A stretch of 64,000 nucleotides of DNA from Bacteroidales bacterium UBA3388 (GCA_002358855.1 DEPQ01000067.1:1-64000), one strand, 5' to 3'; shown: positions 35,672 through 44,194, numbered from the stretch's first letter. Program-made: numbers and translations. Notes: generated by a model from the sequence alone, not told the origin.

Positions 35672-36885
35672 AGTAACGATACTGATACTACAAAAGTCAG
35701 TATCGTTATTATTATTCCCGATTTGAAAAACTCCCAAAAACCAATTTTTACGCCGAAATTATCAGCCGATTCAATGACAATGATATTTGCCATTGCACCT
35801 ATGATTGTTGCATTACCAGCTAAGGTTGATGCAGCAGCCAATGCGAGCCATAAAGTCTCACTATCCACAACGTTCATCAAAGGTAACATCAGCACAGTAT
35901 AGGGAACATTACTTAAAACTTGACTTAAAACCAAGCTAATTGAGTGAATGGAAATCAAACCTGCGAAATTTTCTTCTAAACCAATATTTAAAATTCCATC
36001 TAATAAGCCTACCTTTTGTACAGCACCGACAACGATAAACAAAGAGGCGAAAAACAAAAGCAAAACCCAATCTACATCTTTTATAAGCTTTTCTGGTTTA
36101 TGTTTTCCAAAGAGAATGATAAGGCTTGCACCCGCAAGAGCAATTACAGCAATAGATAAACCGAGCAATTTGCCAAAAAAGAAAGCTAAAACCACCAAAA
36201 CAAAAACAATTATTGAAGAATACATATCTCTAACATTGTATTTGTCCGAGGCAACATAACTTAATTTTGATTTATCCCTAAATTCCTTTCTGTAAATAAG
36301 TCTTACAACAAAAATACAAAGCACTAAACCAACCAAAGATATAGGAAAAAGTTTCAAAAGGAAATCTACATAACTTATTCCACTGTTTAGTCCAATCAAC
36401 ATATTTTGTGGATTACCCGTAATTGTCATTACACTACCAATATTAGAAGAAAGGATTTCTGCAATCAAGTAAGGCAAAGGATTTATCTTCACTCTTTGAC
36501 ATATACTAATAATAATAGGGGTGAAAATCAAAACAACAGCATCGTTTACAAGGAAAGCCGAAGCAATTCCTGTGATAAAAACTACTCCAATCAAGAGTTT
36601 TAGTCGTGAATTAGCGAATTGCAGAGTTTTTTCGGTAATCAAACCAAAAAAACCATCAAATTTCAAAGCTGCAACCACAATCATCATACCCAAAAGCAAG
36701 AAAATAGTATTGAAATCAATAAAACTCACCGCTTCCTCAAAACTTACAACAGAAAAAGCAAGCATTGCCACAGCTCCAATAAAGGCTGCCGAAGGTCTAT
36801 CAATATTTACCTTTGGCAGACGAGTAAAAATAATACCTATATAAGTAATTACAAAAATAATAAGTGCGATTGTCTCAATATTCAT
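35659..36885 (-). CDS. ArsB/NhaD-superfamily ion permease
   Basis: A 408-residue protein with about ten to twelve membrane helices. The start is placed at MNIETIALIIFVITYIGII; a longer in-frame extension is Lys/Cys/Tyr-rich and would cross the dnaX promoter region. Features: the N-terminal PSAAFIGAVAMLAF segment, FNTIFLLLGMMIVVAALK, SNIGSVMTITGNPQNMLIG and the second-half SNVPYTVLMLPL. These match the ion transporter superfamily with two inverted halves, which includes arsenite exporters, Na/H antiporters and SLC13 carriers. The ion cannot be told from sequence, and no arsenic genes are near. Confidence 0.85.
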   Translation of the reverse strand: MNIETIALIIFVITYIGIIFTRLPKVNIDRPSAAFIGAVAMLAFSVVSFEEAVSFIDFNTIFLLLGMMIVVAALKFDGFFGLITEKTLQFANSRLKLLIGVVFITGIASAFLVNDAVVLIFTPIIISICQRVKINPLPYLIAEILSSNIGSVMTITGNPQNMLIGLNSGISYVDFLLKLFPISLVGLVLCIFVVRLIYRKEFRDKSKLSYVASDKYNVRDMYSSIIVFVLVVLAFFFGKLLGLSIAVIALAGASLIILFGKHKPEKLIKDVDWVLLLFFASLFIVVGAVQKVGLLDGILNIGLEENFAGLISIHSISLVLSQVLSNVPYTVLMLPLMNVVDSETLWLALAAASTLAGNATIIGAMANIIVIESADNFGVKIGFWEFFKSGIIITILTFVVSVSLLLVL

Positions 36886-36900
36886 ATTAAAAAATTTTCG

Positions 36901-36947
36901 CAAAATTACAGCTTTTTTGTTTGTTTTAAAAAAAAATAGTAATTTTG
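36901..36947. promoter_or_regulatory. Divergent promoters of the permease (-) and dnaX (+)
   Basis: Plus strand: TTTG (36916-36919), 20 nt, TAATTTTG (36940-36947), 22 nt before the dnaX ATG. Minus strand: TAATTTTG (from CAAAATTA at 36901-36908), 15 nt before the permease ATG. Confidence 0.55.
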
Positions 36948-36969
36948 AAAACTCAATTAGGTGATAAAT

Positions 36970-38133
36970 ATGAATAATTTTGTAGTATCTGCAAGAAAAT
37001 ATAGACCAAGCGACTTTCATTCTGTCGTAGGTCAAAGTCATATAACAACAACACTTCAAAATGCTATAAAGAATAACCAATTAGCACAAGCCTTTCTTTT
37101 TTGTGGACCACGCGGAGTTGGAAAAACAACTTGTGCTCGTATACTTGCAAAAACTATTAACTGCACAAACCTAACTGAACAATACGAAGCCTGCAACGAA
37201 TGTGAGAGTTGCAAATCATTTAACTCATCTGCATCATTTAATATAGTAGAATTAGACGCTGCTTCAAACAATTCGGTAGATGATATAAGAAATCTTACAG
37301 ATCAAGTAAAGATTCCTCCACAAAATGGTAAATATAAAGTATATATAATTGATGAGGTACATATGTTAAGCACCTCTGCGTTCAACGCATTCTTAAAAAC
37401 ACTCGAAGAACCACCTGCTTACGCAAAATTTATCTTGGCAACAACTGAAAAACACAAAATTCCAGCAACAATAATCTCTCGTTGTCAGATTTTTGACTTT
37501 AAAAGAATTAACACAGACGATATTGCAAAACATTTAGAGTATATTGCTCAAAAAGAAAACATTACCTACGATATAGAAGCCTTACACCTAATCGCACAAA
37601 AAGCAGACGGAGGACTAAGAGACGCCTTATCAATGTTTGATCAACTTGTTTCTTTTACATCAGCCAATCTTTCTTACAAAAATATCATAGATAACCTTAA
37701 TATATTAGACTATGATTATTATTTTAAACTAACAGATTATTTCTTAAATGGCAGATTAACCGAAAGCCTGCTTCTTTTTGACACAGTATTAAAGCAAGGT
37801 TTTGAAGGCAGTAGCTTTATTAACGGGTTGTCTGCACACTTGCGTAACTTATTAGTATGTAAAGACGCACAATCTGTTCAACTCTTAGAGGCAAGTCCAA
37901 GTTTGCAATCAAGATACCTTGCACAAGCTTCACAATCTCCGCAAAATTTCATACTCAAAGCCTTAGATTACGCAAATAGTTGTGCATTAGAATACAAAGA
38001 ATCCTATAATAAAAGGTTATGTGTTGAACTTTGTTTGATGAAACTCTCCTATATCACAAATAAAGTAAATACAAATTCTCAACAAACAGCAATTCAAGTT
38101 GAGGATATTAAAAAAAAAATGACCAACCAATAG
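36970..38133 (+). CDS. dnaX: DNA polymerase III clamp-loader subunit DnaX, zero-frame (gamma-like) product
   Basis: 387 residues in the zero frame. The start is MNNFVVSARKYRPSDFHSVVGQ; an upstream in-frame GTG at 36961 is possible. AAA+ ATPase motifs: GPRGVGKTT, a zinc cluster with CTNLTEQYEACNECESC, IDEVHML and ISRCQIFDFKR. Domain III runs to about residue 370. The zero frame ends KKKMTNQ at a TAG 12 nt after ten adenines (38110-38119). This is shorter than a normal tau and close to a gamma form. The -1 frame continues with the missing C-terminal part (38118-38633), so the whole gene spans 36970-38633. A long product would be 554 residues. Confidence 0.92.
   Translation: MNNFVVSARKYRPSDFHSVVGQSHITTTLQNAIKNNQLAQAFLFCGPRGVGKTTCARILAKTINCTNLTEQYEACNECESCKSFNSSASFNIVELDAASNNSVDDIRNLTDQVKIPPQNGKYKVYIIDEVHMLSTSAFNAFLKTLEEPPAYAKFILATTEKHKIPATIISRCQIFDFKRINTDDIAKHLEYIAQKENITYDIEALHLIAQKADGGLRDALSMFDQLVSFTSANLSYKNIIDNLNILDYDYYFKLTDYFLNGRLTESLLLFDTVLKQGFEGSSFINGLSAHLRNLLVCKDAQSVQLLEASPSLQSRYLAQASQSPQNFILKALDYANSCALEYKESYNKRLCVELCLMKLSYITNKVNTNSQQTAIQVEDIKKKMTNQ
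38110..38119 (+). other. A10 slippery run in dnaX (frameshift or transcript slippage site)
   Basis: Zero-frame codons are ATT AAA AAA AAA ATG ACC AAC CAA TAG. Adding one A to the transcript, or slipping the ribosome back by one, gives ATT AAA AAA AAA AAT GAC CAA and enters a frame open to 38633. The ribosomal site A AAA AAA is the type used by E. coli dnaX, and poly(A) transcript slippage is known in Thermus dnaX. I see no strong stimulating hairpin downstream. A miscounted homopolymer is the main alternative. Confidence 0.6.
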
Positions 38134-38633
38134 AAAAACCTAAGGTAGAAACCAATTTAAATGTATATAGTCCCTATTCAATCAAGGCAAACATAGGACT
38201 GATAGAAAAATTCAAACAACAAAACGCCTTAGAAGATCAAAAACAAAAAGAATACAATGTAACCTCGTTTTTAGAGGCTATAAAAATCTATGCAGAAGAA
38301 TTAAAAAATTTGGATTCCACCGCATTTCCCGATGCTCACAATCTTTCTTTTATTTTAAATACAGCAGAATTTGCTGTAAAAAGTGATGAATGGGTAGATA
38401 TTATTTTATTAAATCATCAAGAAGAAAAAATATTACTTAGCAACAAACAAGCAATTTTGTCGTTTATAGAGAATAGAACACAATGTAAGAAAATAAACTT
38501 GAATGTCAAAGTAAAAGAATACGAACACAAACCAAAACTTTACGAACCGCGAGAAGTATTCAACTATATGAAAGAAAAAAATCCGAATTTAGCAGAATTG
38601 GTAAAAGTTTTGGGCGGAGAAATAAGCTATTAA
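38118..38633 (+). CDS. dnaX: DnaX tau-specific C-terminal part, -1 frame
   Basis: 171 codons open in the frame -1 relative to dnaX, entered at the A10 run. The frame has no ATG before residue 70, so it should not be a separate gene. It starts with a Lys/Gln/Asn-rich linker (IEKPKVETNLNVYS, IEKFKQQNALEDQ) and continues with a compact domain (FLEAIKIYAEELKNLD, LSFILNTAEFAVKSDEW, EPREVFNYMKEKNPNLAELV). This layout of linker plus folded C-terminal domain is that of the tau-specific region that binds the polymerase and helicase. A TTG at 38310 could start a 107-residue piece but would cut the domain. Confidence 0.75.
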   Translation, partial: NDQPIEKPKVETNLNVYSPYSIKANIGLIEKFKQQNALEDQKQKEYNVTSFLEAIKIYAEELKNLDSTAFPDAHNLSFILNTAEFAVKSDEWVDIILLNHQEEKILLSNKQAILSFIENRTQCKKINLNVKVKEYEHKPKLYEPREVFNYMKEKNPNLAELVKVLGGEISY

Positions 38634-38651
38634 TATAAAAACAAATAAACT

Positions 38652-39926
38652 ATGGGTGCAACTTTAATATTTTTAGGGATTTTGGTGTTTTCAGCCCACC
38701 TTTTTGCAATGATTTTTAGTAAGAAAAAAATTCCAGACGTATTATTGTTGTTAGGAATAGGCGTTTTGATTGGCCCAGTTTTGAAATTAGTTTCTCCCTC
38801 AGACTTTGGAGCAGTTGGAGGCGTGTTTACAAGCATCACTTTGATAGTAATACTTTTTGAAGGTGGCACAGGAATAAGCATAAACGACCTTAAAAGCTCT
38901 TGGAAATCAACAGCTATGCTTGCTTTTACAGGATTTGTCGTATCGGCCTTTGTAGTTGCAGGAGTATGTATGAGTTTTGGAATGAGTTTTCTTGATAGCA
39001 TAACACTTGGAGCAATACTTGGAGGTACTTCCTCAGCAGTTGTAATTCCACTTGCACAACATCTTCAATTATCTAATACAACAAAGACCTCTTTAATCCT
39101 CGAATCTGCAATTACAGATGTGCTTTGTATCGTTTTTGCTTTGGCTTTTATAGACGCAGCACGAATGGGAGCAAATCTTAACGTAGGAAAAATTGCAGGA
39201 AACGTCATTGCATCATTCGTTTTAGCGACTGTACTTGGTTTTGTATCGGCTATGATTTGGGCTTCATTGCTTCAAAAAATCCGTTCTTTAAGAAATTCAA
39301 TGTTTCTAACGCCTGCATATCTTTTTATAATCTATGGCTTAGCAGAAGTATTAGGATATAGCGGTGCGATAGCCTCTTTGGCCTTTGGAATCACGATTGC
39401 AAATATGGAATACTTCAATTTTAAATTTTTAGAGAAGTATCAAAAAGACAAAAACTTAAAACTAAATGACAGTGAAACATCTTTCGTAGGCGAAATAAGT
39501 TTTGTGTTAAAAACATTCTTTTTTGTCTATATCGGAATAAGCATTCCTTTCTCAGATTCAAAGTCTATTCTTATCGGAGGACTGATTACTATCGGATTGT
39601 TATTGAGTAGAATTATAATTGCAAAATATTGCTCACCAAAAGGAGCAAATGTTTTTGATAAAAGCACAATAGGGCTAATGATACCAAAAGGATTAGCAGC
39701 CGCAGTCTTAGCATCTGTTCCCGAACAATTAGGAATGCCATCAGGAAGCGAAATAAAATACATTACTTTCTCGGTAGTATTATTTTCAATCTTGATTTGC
39801 TCAATAATGATTCTACTCATAGAAAAACAACCTAAGATGAACGTATTTTTTAGATTTGTTTTTCGTTCTCATTTCAAAAGAAAGCCTAAGGATTCTAAAC
39901 CATTGGAAACCAATCTGGAAGAATAA
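38652..39926 (+). CDS. Cation/proton antiporter (CPA family, Na_H_Exchanger)
   Basis: A 424-residue membrane protein with about twelve helices. Family marks: IPDVLLLLGIGVLIGPVL, VILFEGGTGISINDL, LGAILGGTSSAVVIPLAQ and the ion-site helix TSLILESAITDVLCIVFAL, which carries the acidic residues. It exchanges sodium or potassium for protons across the inner membrane. No nucleotide-binding (TrkA-N) tail is present, unlike KefB/KefC. It is 18 nt after the end of dnaX. A repeat array begins 11 nt after its stop. Confidence 0.88.
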   Translation: MGATLIFLGILVFSAHLFAMIFSKKKIPDVLLLLGIGVLIGPVLKLVSPSDFGAVGGVFTSITLIVILFEGGTGISINDLKSSWKSTAMLAFTGFVVSAFVVAGVCMSFGMSFLDSITLGAILGGTSSAVVIPLAQHLQLSNTTKTSLILESAITDVLCIVFALAFIDAARMGANLNVGKIAGNVIASFVLATVLGFVSAMIWASLLQKIRSLRNSMFLTPAYLFIIYGLAEVLGYSGAIASLAFGITIANMEYFNFKFLEKYQKDKNLKLNDSETSFVGEISFVLKTFFFVYIGISIPFSDSKSILIGGLITIGLLLSRIIIAKYCSPKGANVFDKSTIGLMIPKGLAAAVLASVPEQLGMPSGSEIKYITFSVVLFSILICSIMILLIEKQPKMNVFFRFVFRSHFKRKPKDSKPLETNLEE

Positions 39927-39937
39927 GTCAAAAAAAT

Positions 39938-40021
39938 CAAAGAAAAATTGAGAAAAAACAAAGAAAAAATTAAAAAAATCAAAGAAAAAAAATAAAAAAT
40001 CAAAGGATAATTCGGTTGAAA
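39938..40021. repeat. 21-bp-phased CAAAG repeat array running into a truncated gene
   Basis: CAAAG starts at 39938, 39959, 39980 and 40001: three spacings of exactly 21 nt. The first three units begin CAAAGAAAAA and are otherwise almost all A and T. The fourth (CAAAGGATAATTCGG) grades directly into the reading frame of the GDP-fucose synthase remnant. Confidence 0.82.
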
Positions 40022-40389
40022 TAGAGCTTTGGGGTAGTGGAAAGCCGTTAAGAGAATTTCTTTGGAGTGAAGATATGGCTGATGCTTGTGTTTTCTTGAT
40101 GGAAAAGGTGGATTTTAAAGATACTTATTCAAAAACAGATAAAGAAATAAAGAATTGCCATATTAATATAGGAACTCAAACTGAAATTAGTATAAAAGAT
40201 TTGTTTGCAATGGTTTGTGAAACTGTTGGATATTCGTTAGAGATTGTTTATAACAGTGAAAAACCCGATGGAACAATGAGAAAACTTACCGATTGCACGA
40301 AATTGCATTCTCTTGGCTGGAAACACAAAATAGAGTTGTCGCAAGGTGTGCAACAACTCTATGAATGGTATTTAGAAAGTCTTAAATAG
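40012..40389 (+). pseudogene. fcl: GDP-L-fucose synthase remnant (C-terminal third only)
   Basis: An open stretch of 125 residues that matches the C-terminal part of GDP-L-fucose synthase (Fcl/WcaG). It starts at VEIELWGSGKPLREFLW and continues with EDMADACVFLME, HINIGTQTEISIKDL, KPDGTMRKLTDCTKLHSLGW and a normal end. The NAD-binding fold and the Ser-Tyr-Lys active site are missing. The frame has no stop upstream but dissolves into the poly-A repeat array, so there is no proper start; an internal ATG at 40075 would give 104 residues lacking the fold. It is most likely a dead fragment left by recombination in the repeat. It overlaps the dapD 3' end by 8 nt. Confidence 0.82.
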
Positions 40390-41191
40390 CAACATTAAAG
40401 TCTCTTAACGCATCGTTGAGAGACGTTTTTTTATCTGTGGATTCTTTGCGTTTGCCTATTATTAAAGCACAATTTACGTTGTATTCGCCTGCTGGGAATT
40501 TTTTTGTGTAGCTTCCTGGTATTACTACCGAGTTTTCTGGAACTATTCCTTTGTATTCTATTGGTTCTTCGCCCGATACGTCTATTATTTTGGTGGATTG
40601 TGTGATTACTGTATTGGCTCCAAGTACGGCTCCTTGTTTTATTATTGCTCCTTCTACAACTATGCAACGTGAACCTATGAAACAATTATCTTCTATAATA
40701 ACAGGATTTGCTCCAACAGGCTCTAACACTCCGCCAATGCCGACTCCTCCTGCAAGGTGTACGTTTTTGCCAATTTGTGCACAGCTTCCAACTGTCGCCC
40801 AAGTATCTACCATTGTTCCTTCATCAACATACGCTCCAATATTTACGAAACTTGGCATCATTATACAGCCTTTTGCAAGAAAACTGCCATATCGTGCAAC
40901 TGCGGGAGGGACACATCTTATTTGAAGCTCGTTATAATTTTGTTTTGTTGGTATTTTGTCCCAGAATTTTAAGTCTTCGGCTTGCATATCTTTTGTTTCG
41001 CAAAGTGGAAAGTACATTATAATTGCTTTTTTTACCCATTGGTTTACTTTCCATTCGTTTTCTGTTTTTTCAGCTACACGAATTTCACCTTTATCAAGCA
41101 ATTCTATAATCTCAAATATTGCTTTTTTTGTGTTTTCTTCTTTTAATAACTCACGATTGAGCCAAGCATTTTCTATTATCTCTTTATACAT
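40382..41191 (-). CDS. dapD: Tetrahydrodipicolinate N-succinyltransferase
   Basis: A 269-residue enzyme of lysine and meso-diaminopimelate synthesis that succinylates tetrahydrodipicolinate from succinyl-CoA. An N-terminal helical part is followed by left-handed beta-helix hexapeptide repeats (MMPSFVNIGAYVDEGTMVDTWATVGS, split as MPSFVNIGAY and VDTWATVGSCAQIG), GVGIGGVLEP and EDNCFIGSRC. The length and segment order fit the family. It is transcribed alone from a -7 element at 41218-41225 (minus strand TAATTTTG). Confidence 0.95.
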   Translation of the reverse strand: MYKEIIENAWLNRELLKEENTKKAIFEIIELLDKGEIRVAEKTENEWKVNQWVKKAIIMYFPLCETKDMQAEDLKFWDKIPTKQNYNELQIRCVPPAVARYGSFLAKGCIMMPSFVNIGAYVDEGTMVDTWATVGSCAQIGKNVHLAGGVGIGGVLEPVGANPVIIEDNCFIGSRCIVVEGAIIKQGAVLGANTVITQSTKIIDVSGEEPIEYKGIVPENSVVIPGSYTKKFPAGEYNVNCALIIGKRKESTDKKTSLNDALRDFNVAI

Positions 41192-41217
41192 ATTTATATG
41201 TCTTTGTTATTTGTTGG

Positions 41218-41225
41218 CAAAATTA
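41218..41225 (-). promoter_or_regulatory. -7 element of dapD
   Basis: TAATTTTG on the minus strand (CAAAATTA on +), 26 nt before the dapD ATG. The rest of the 240-nt gap up to 41431 is AT-rich. Apart from the + strand promoter at 41351-41381 I see nothing in it. Confidence 0.45.
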
Positions 41226-41350
41226 TGAAAAAAAATCCTATTTTAGTTTTAAACAGTTTTGTAATGTTGTTTTAGTTTGATTTTCAGAATGTAAAATATT
41301 TTTTTAACAATGAAATGTTTTGATTTTTATTCTTTTTTTTATAGAAAATG

Positions 41351-41381
41351 TTTGTTGTTTTGTTGAATGTTACTATATTTG
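41351..41381 (+). promoter_or_regulatory. Promoter of the first T9SS cargo gene
   Basis: TTTG (41351-41354), 19 nt, TATATTTG (41374-41381): one of the best matches to the Bacteroidetes sigma consensus in the window. A leader of about 45 nt follows, without a Shine-Dalgarno sequence, which suits an abundant secreted protein in this phylum. Confidence 0.72.
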
Positions 41382-41431
41382 CAAAACAATGTTAAGAAAA
41401 GGAAATTAATTATTAACAAAAATTTAAGAAA

Positions 41432-42364
41432 ATGAAAAAAATTATTCTTTCAGTCCTTGCATTAGGACTATCAATGGGCTTAATGGCTCAAAAAGCAATG
41501 GTTTCTTCTGCTAATTTAGATGGAACTCAAACTTTAACTGCTGTTAAAGCTACAGCAACTCAAGCTCCAAAAGCAACAAGCACTTATTATCCAGAAGCTT
41601 TTAATGATTGTGCATCTTTAGAAGAGCCTCTTTGGTACACTTTCGATTATGAAGGATACACACTGTATGTAACAGGTTCTGGTATGTTCGGTGGTGTTGC
41701 TCAAGGATACGCATTATCATCAGCTGTTCAAGTAAAAGGAGCAGAAATATTCATGATGAACGGTTGGCCTGAGGGAGACGAAGCTGAACCAGATGTAGTT
41801 TTAATGAATGCTGATTTATCAGAAGAATTAGCTTTAACAACTTATTCTACAGCTGACGCAGGTCTTGAAGGATTTGTTCCTGTAACAGTAAACTTCGCTA
41901 ACCCACAAACTGTTTCTTCTTTTGCTATAGCAGTATATTTCCCAGAATATACTCAAACTTCAACAGATATTATAGTTGCTACAACTGAAGCTGGATGTAG
42001 CTCAGGAAACGATAACTATTTATTATACAATGGAGAATGGACTTCACCTGCAGACTTATTCGACGGTTTTGATGTTGACATGTTTATTTTCCCTATAATA
42101 GAAGGATCAGTTGGTTTAACAGAAGCTGATGTTGAAACATTATCTTACATTTTCCCTAACCCTGCAAAAGATGAAGTTATGGTTGCTTCTTCTTTAACAA
42201 TGGAAAGAGTTGAAATCGTTAATATGTTAGGTCAAGTTGTTTTCGTAGCTGACGTAAACGCTAACTCAGTAAAAGTAAACACTGCTGAAATGGGTGCTGG
42301 TAACTACTTAGTTAAAATGTACACAGAAGCAGGAATGGCAACTAAAAAATTAGTAGTTGAATAA
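41432..42364 (+). CDS. Secreted protein with T9SS type A sorting domain
   Basis: A 310-residue protein with a signal peptide ending MGLMAQ. The middle (about 50-230) is a beta-rich domain I do not recognise, with YALSSAVQVKGAEIFMM, FVPVTVNFANPQTVSSF and TEAGCSSGNDNYLLYNG. The C-terminal 75 residues are a type IX sorting domain: YIFPNPAKDEVMV, VEIVNMLGQVVF and the end YLVKMYTEAGMATKKLVVE. It is therefore carried across the outer membrane and probably anchored at the surface. It has its own strong promoter and a hairpin terminator. Confidence 0.88.
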   Translation: MKKIILSVLALGLSMGLMAQKAMVSSANLDGTQTLTAVKATATQAPKATSTYYPEAFNDCASLEEPLWYTFDYEGYTLYVTGSGMFGGVAQGYALSSAVQVKGAEIFMMNGWPEGDEAEPDVVLMNADLSEELALTTYSTADAGLEGFVPVTVNFANPQTVSSFAIAVYFPEYTQTSTDIIVATTEAGCSSGNDNYLLYNGEWTSPADLFDGFDVDMFIFPIIEGSVGLTEADVETLSYIFPNPAKDEVMVASSLTMERVEIVNMLGQVVFVADVNANSVKVNTAEMGAGNYLVKMYTEAGMATKKLVVE

Positions 42365-42387
42365 TAACGAAATAATTTAGTTAATTG

Positions 42388-42423
42388 CAGAACTAAACCT
42401 CAAAGGGTTTAGTTCTGTTTTTT
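42388..42423 (+). terminator. Terminator after the first T9SS cargo gene
   Basis: A perfect 12-bp stem: CAGAACTAAACC (42388-42399) pairs with GGTTTAGTTCTG (42406-42417), with a 6-nt loop and six T afterwards. Confidence 0.93.
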
Positions 42424-42450
42424 GTTTAATAAAAATTTTTAAAAAATCAA

Positions 42451-44166
42451 ATGAAGAAATTATCAGTTTTAATGCTTTCGTTAGTGATGACTTTCGGAGC
42501 AATGGCTCAAAACTTCACTTTCCAAAAAGGAGAAAAGACTTTTGAGCAAAAAGCAATTGAGTACGCAAAGCAAAAAAGAAGTGGCGTACATCACCAAACA
42601 CCAAAAACAAACCCTGCTGTTGCAATTACAATCAACGATATTCAAGCAGGAACTGTAAATGCAACATTTACTCCTGCTGAAAATGTAACTAAATATTATT
42701 TCTGTGGTACAGAAACAGGAATGATTGAAGAGTTAGTAGAATTTTATGAAATGTTTGGATTGTCAATGACAGTTGCAGAATACATAACTTACGTTGCACA
42801 AGATTCTGCTACTGCTGAATTAACAGTAGATGTAGTAGATTTTACACCAAACACAGCTTCTTCAATTTATGTTGCAGCTTTGTTAAACGATGGTACATAC
42901 GAAGTAATCACTTCTGACTTTACAACACTTTCTCTTGGTGGTTCAGGAGATGCTACTTTGACAATAAATGTATATGATGTAGCACAAACTTCTGCTTTCA
43001 TTTCAATAACTCCAAATGATCAATCAGCACACTACGGATTAGTACTTACAACACAAGAAGAGTTAGATGAAATTGGTTTTACTACAGATTCGTTAATAGC
43101 ATACTTTAACGGAACAGAATATCAAAAATACTATTATGAATTAGATGAAGAAATGCCAGGCTTAGATCCTTCAACTGAATATTTAGTTTATGCAATGGCA
43201 TTCAACGCTGACGGAGTTGCAAGTGAACTTTATGAAGTTAGCTTCACAACTACTTACTATGGAGGAGAAGGTCTTGCAGAAGTTGCAATGACTGCTACAA
43301 ATCCAACTGCTAATAGTTTTGATATTTCGTTTGTTCCTAACGATCAAACAAATTATTACTACTATCTAATTGCAGATCAATCATTCTACACTGAATTAGG
43401 CTTAGAAACAACAGCTGATATCGCTGCTTGGGCTCAAGCTAATCAACAAAAAAATTACGGAGAATTAGCAGGAACAGTTGGCGATTTAGTAATGGGAACA
43501 GAATATATTTGTTATGCTATTCCTTTCAATGCAAACAACGAATTAGGAACAGTAGCTCAAACAACAATAACTACACTTTCTCTTGGTGGAACAGGTGTTG
43601 CAGAAGTTGAAATAGTAGTTGAAAATGTTGAAGCTACAACTTTTGACGTTACATTCACAATGAACGAAGAAACAGCTTACTATTACTACCTAATAGCAGA
43701 AGAATCAGTATTAGAAGAGTATGGTTTAACAACACAAGATGCTATTTTAGATTATTTTGCACAATACGGAGAAGCATCATACGAAGATTTAGGTGGTACA
43801 ATTGCTGATTGTGTTGAAGGAACTATAATGAAAGTTTACACATTCCCTTACAATGCAAACAATACATTAGGAACAGTAAATACAGTTGATATTTTAATGG
43901 GCGAAGGAGTTGTAGGATTAAACGATGTTATGACAAACGTAGAAGCAAACCTTTATCCAAACCCTGCAAACAGTCATATCAATGTTTCATCACTTTCAAT
44001 CATAGACAGAGTTCAAATAACAAACGTATTAGGACAAGTAGTTATGACAAAAGAAATAGGAGCTAACGGAGCAAACATCAATATTGAATCTCTTGAAGCA
44101 GGAAATTATTTCGTAACTATTTACACTAATCAAGGAGTTGCAACAAAGAAATTATTAGTAAAATAG
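42451..44166 (+). CDS. Secreted modular protein with four 108-residue repeats and a T9SS sorting domain
   Basis: A 571-residue protein: signal peptide to residue 20 (FGAMAQ), a short charged leader, then four tandem modules at about 57-160, 168-268, 276-376 and 384-482. Each ends in a linker of the type SLGGSGDA (161), YYGGEGLA (269) and SLGGTGVA (377), set exactly 108 residues apart. Modules share F-x-x-x-x-x-x-Y-Y-Y-Y-L-I-A and the ending Y-A-x-P-F-N-A-N-N-x-L-G-T. They look like fibronectin-III-like sandwiches, with a helical insertion carrying the long acidic stretch. The sorting domain (about 499-571) has LYPNPANSHINVSS and GVATKKLLVK. It is probably a surface adhesin or scaffold; no enzyme motif is seen. 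Confidence 0.85.
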   Translation: MKKLSVLMLSLVMTFGAMAQNFTFQKGEKTFEQKAIEYAKQKRSGVHHQTPKTNPAVAITINDIQAGTVNATFTPAENVTKYYFCGTETGMIEELVEFYEMFGLSMTVAEYITYVAQDSATAELTVDVVDFTPNTASSIYVAALLNDGTYEVITSDFTTLSLGGSGDATLTINVYDVAQTSAFISITPNDQSAHYGLVLTTQEELDEIGFTTDSLIAYFNGTEYQKYYYELDEEMPGLDPSTEYLVYAMAFNADGVASELYEVSFTTTYYGGEGLAEVAMTATNPTANSFDISFVPNDQTNYYYYLIADQSFYTELGLETTADIAAWAQANQQKNYGELAGTVGDLVMGTEYICYAIPFNANNELGTVAQTTITTLSLGGTGVAEVEIVVENVEATTFDVTFTMNEETAYYYYLIAEESVLEEYGLTTQDAILDYFAQYGEASYEDLGGTIADCVEGTIMKVYTFPYNANNTLGTVNTVDILMGEGVVGLNDVMTNVEANLYPNPANSHINVSSLSIIDRVQITNVLGQVVMTKEIGANGANINIESLEAGNYFVTIYTNQGVATKKLLVK

Positions 44167-44194
44167 TTTCAGAAAAAAACTCTTTACTTTTTTT

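Noticed and set aside
36961..36969. GTG start for dnaX three codons upstream
   Set aside because: The ATG at 36970 gives the usual DnaX N-terminus (M-N-N-F-V-V-S-A-R-K-Y-R-P); GTG cannot be excluded but is less likely.
36886..37080. N-terminal extension of the permease
   Set aside because: The extension is Cys/Tyr/Lys-rich, overlaps the divergent dnaX gene and its promoter, and the family start fits the ATG at 36885.
38310..38633. Separate 107-residue gene starting at TTG
   Set aside because: The frame is open without a break back to the A10 run in dnaX, and a start here would split a folded domain; it is better read as the C-terminal part of DnaX.
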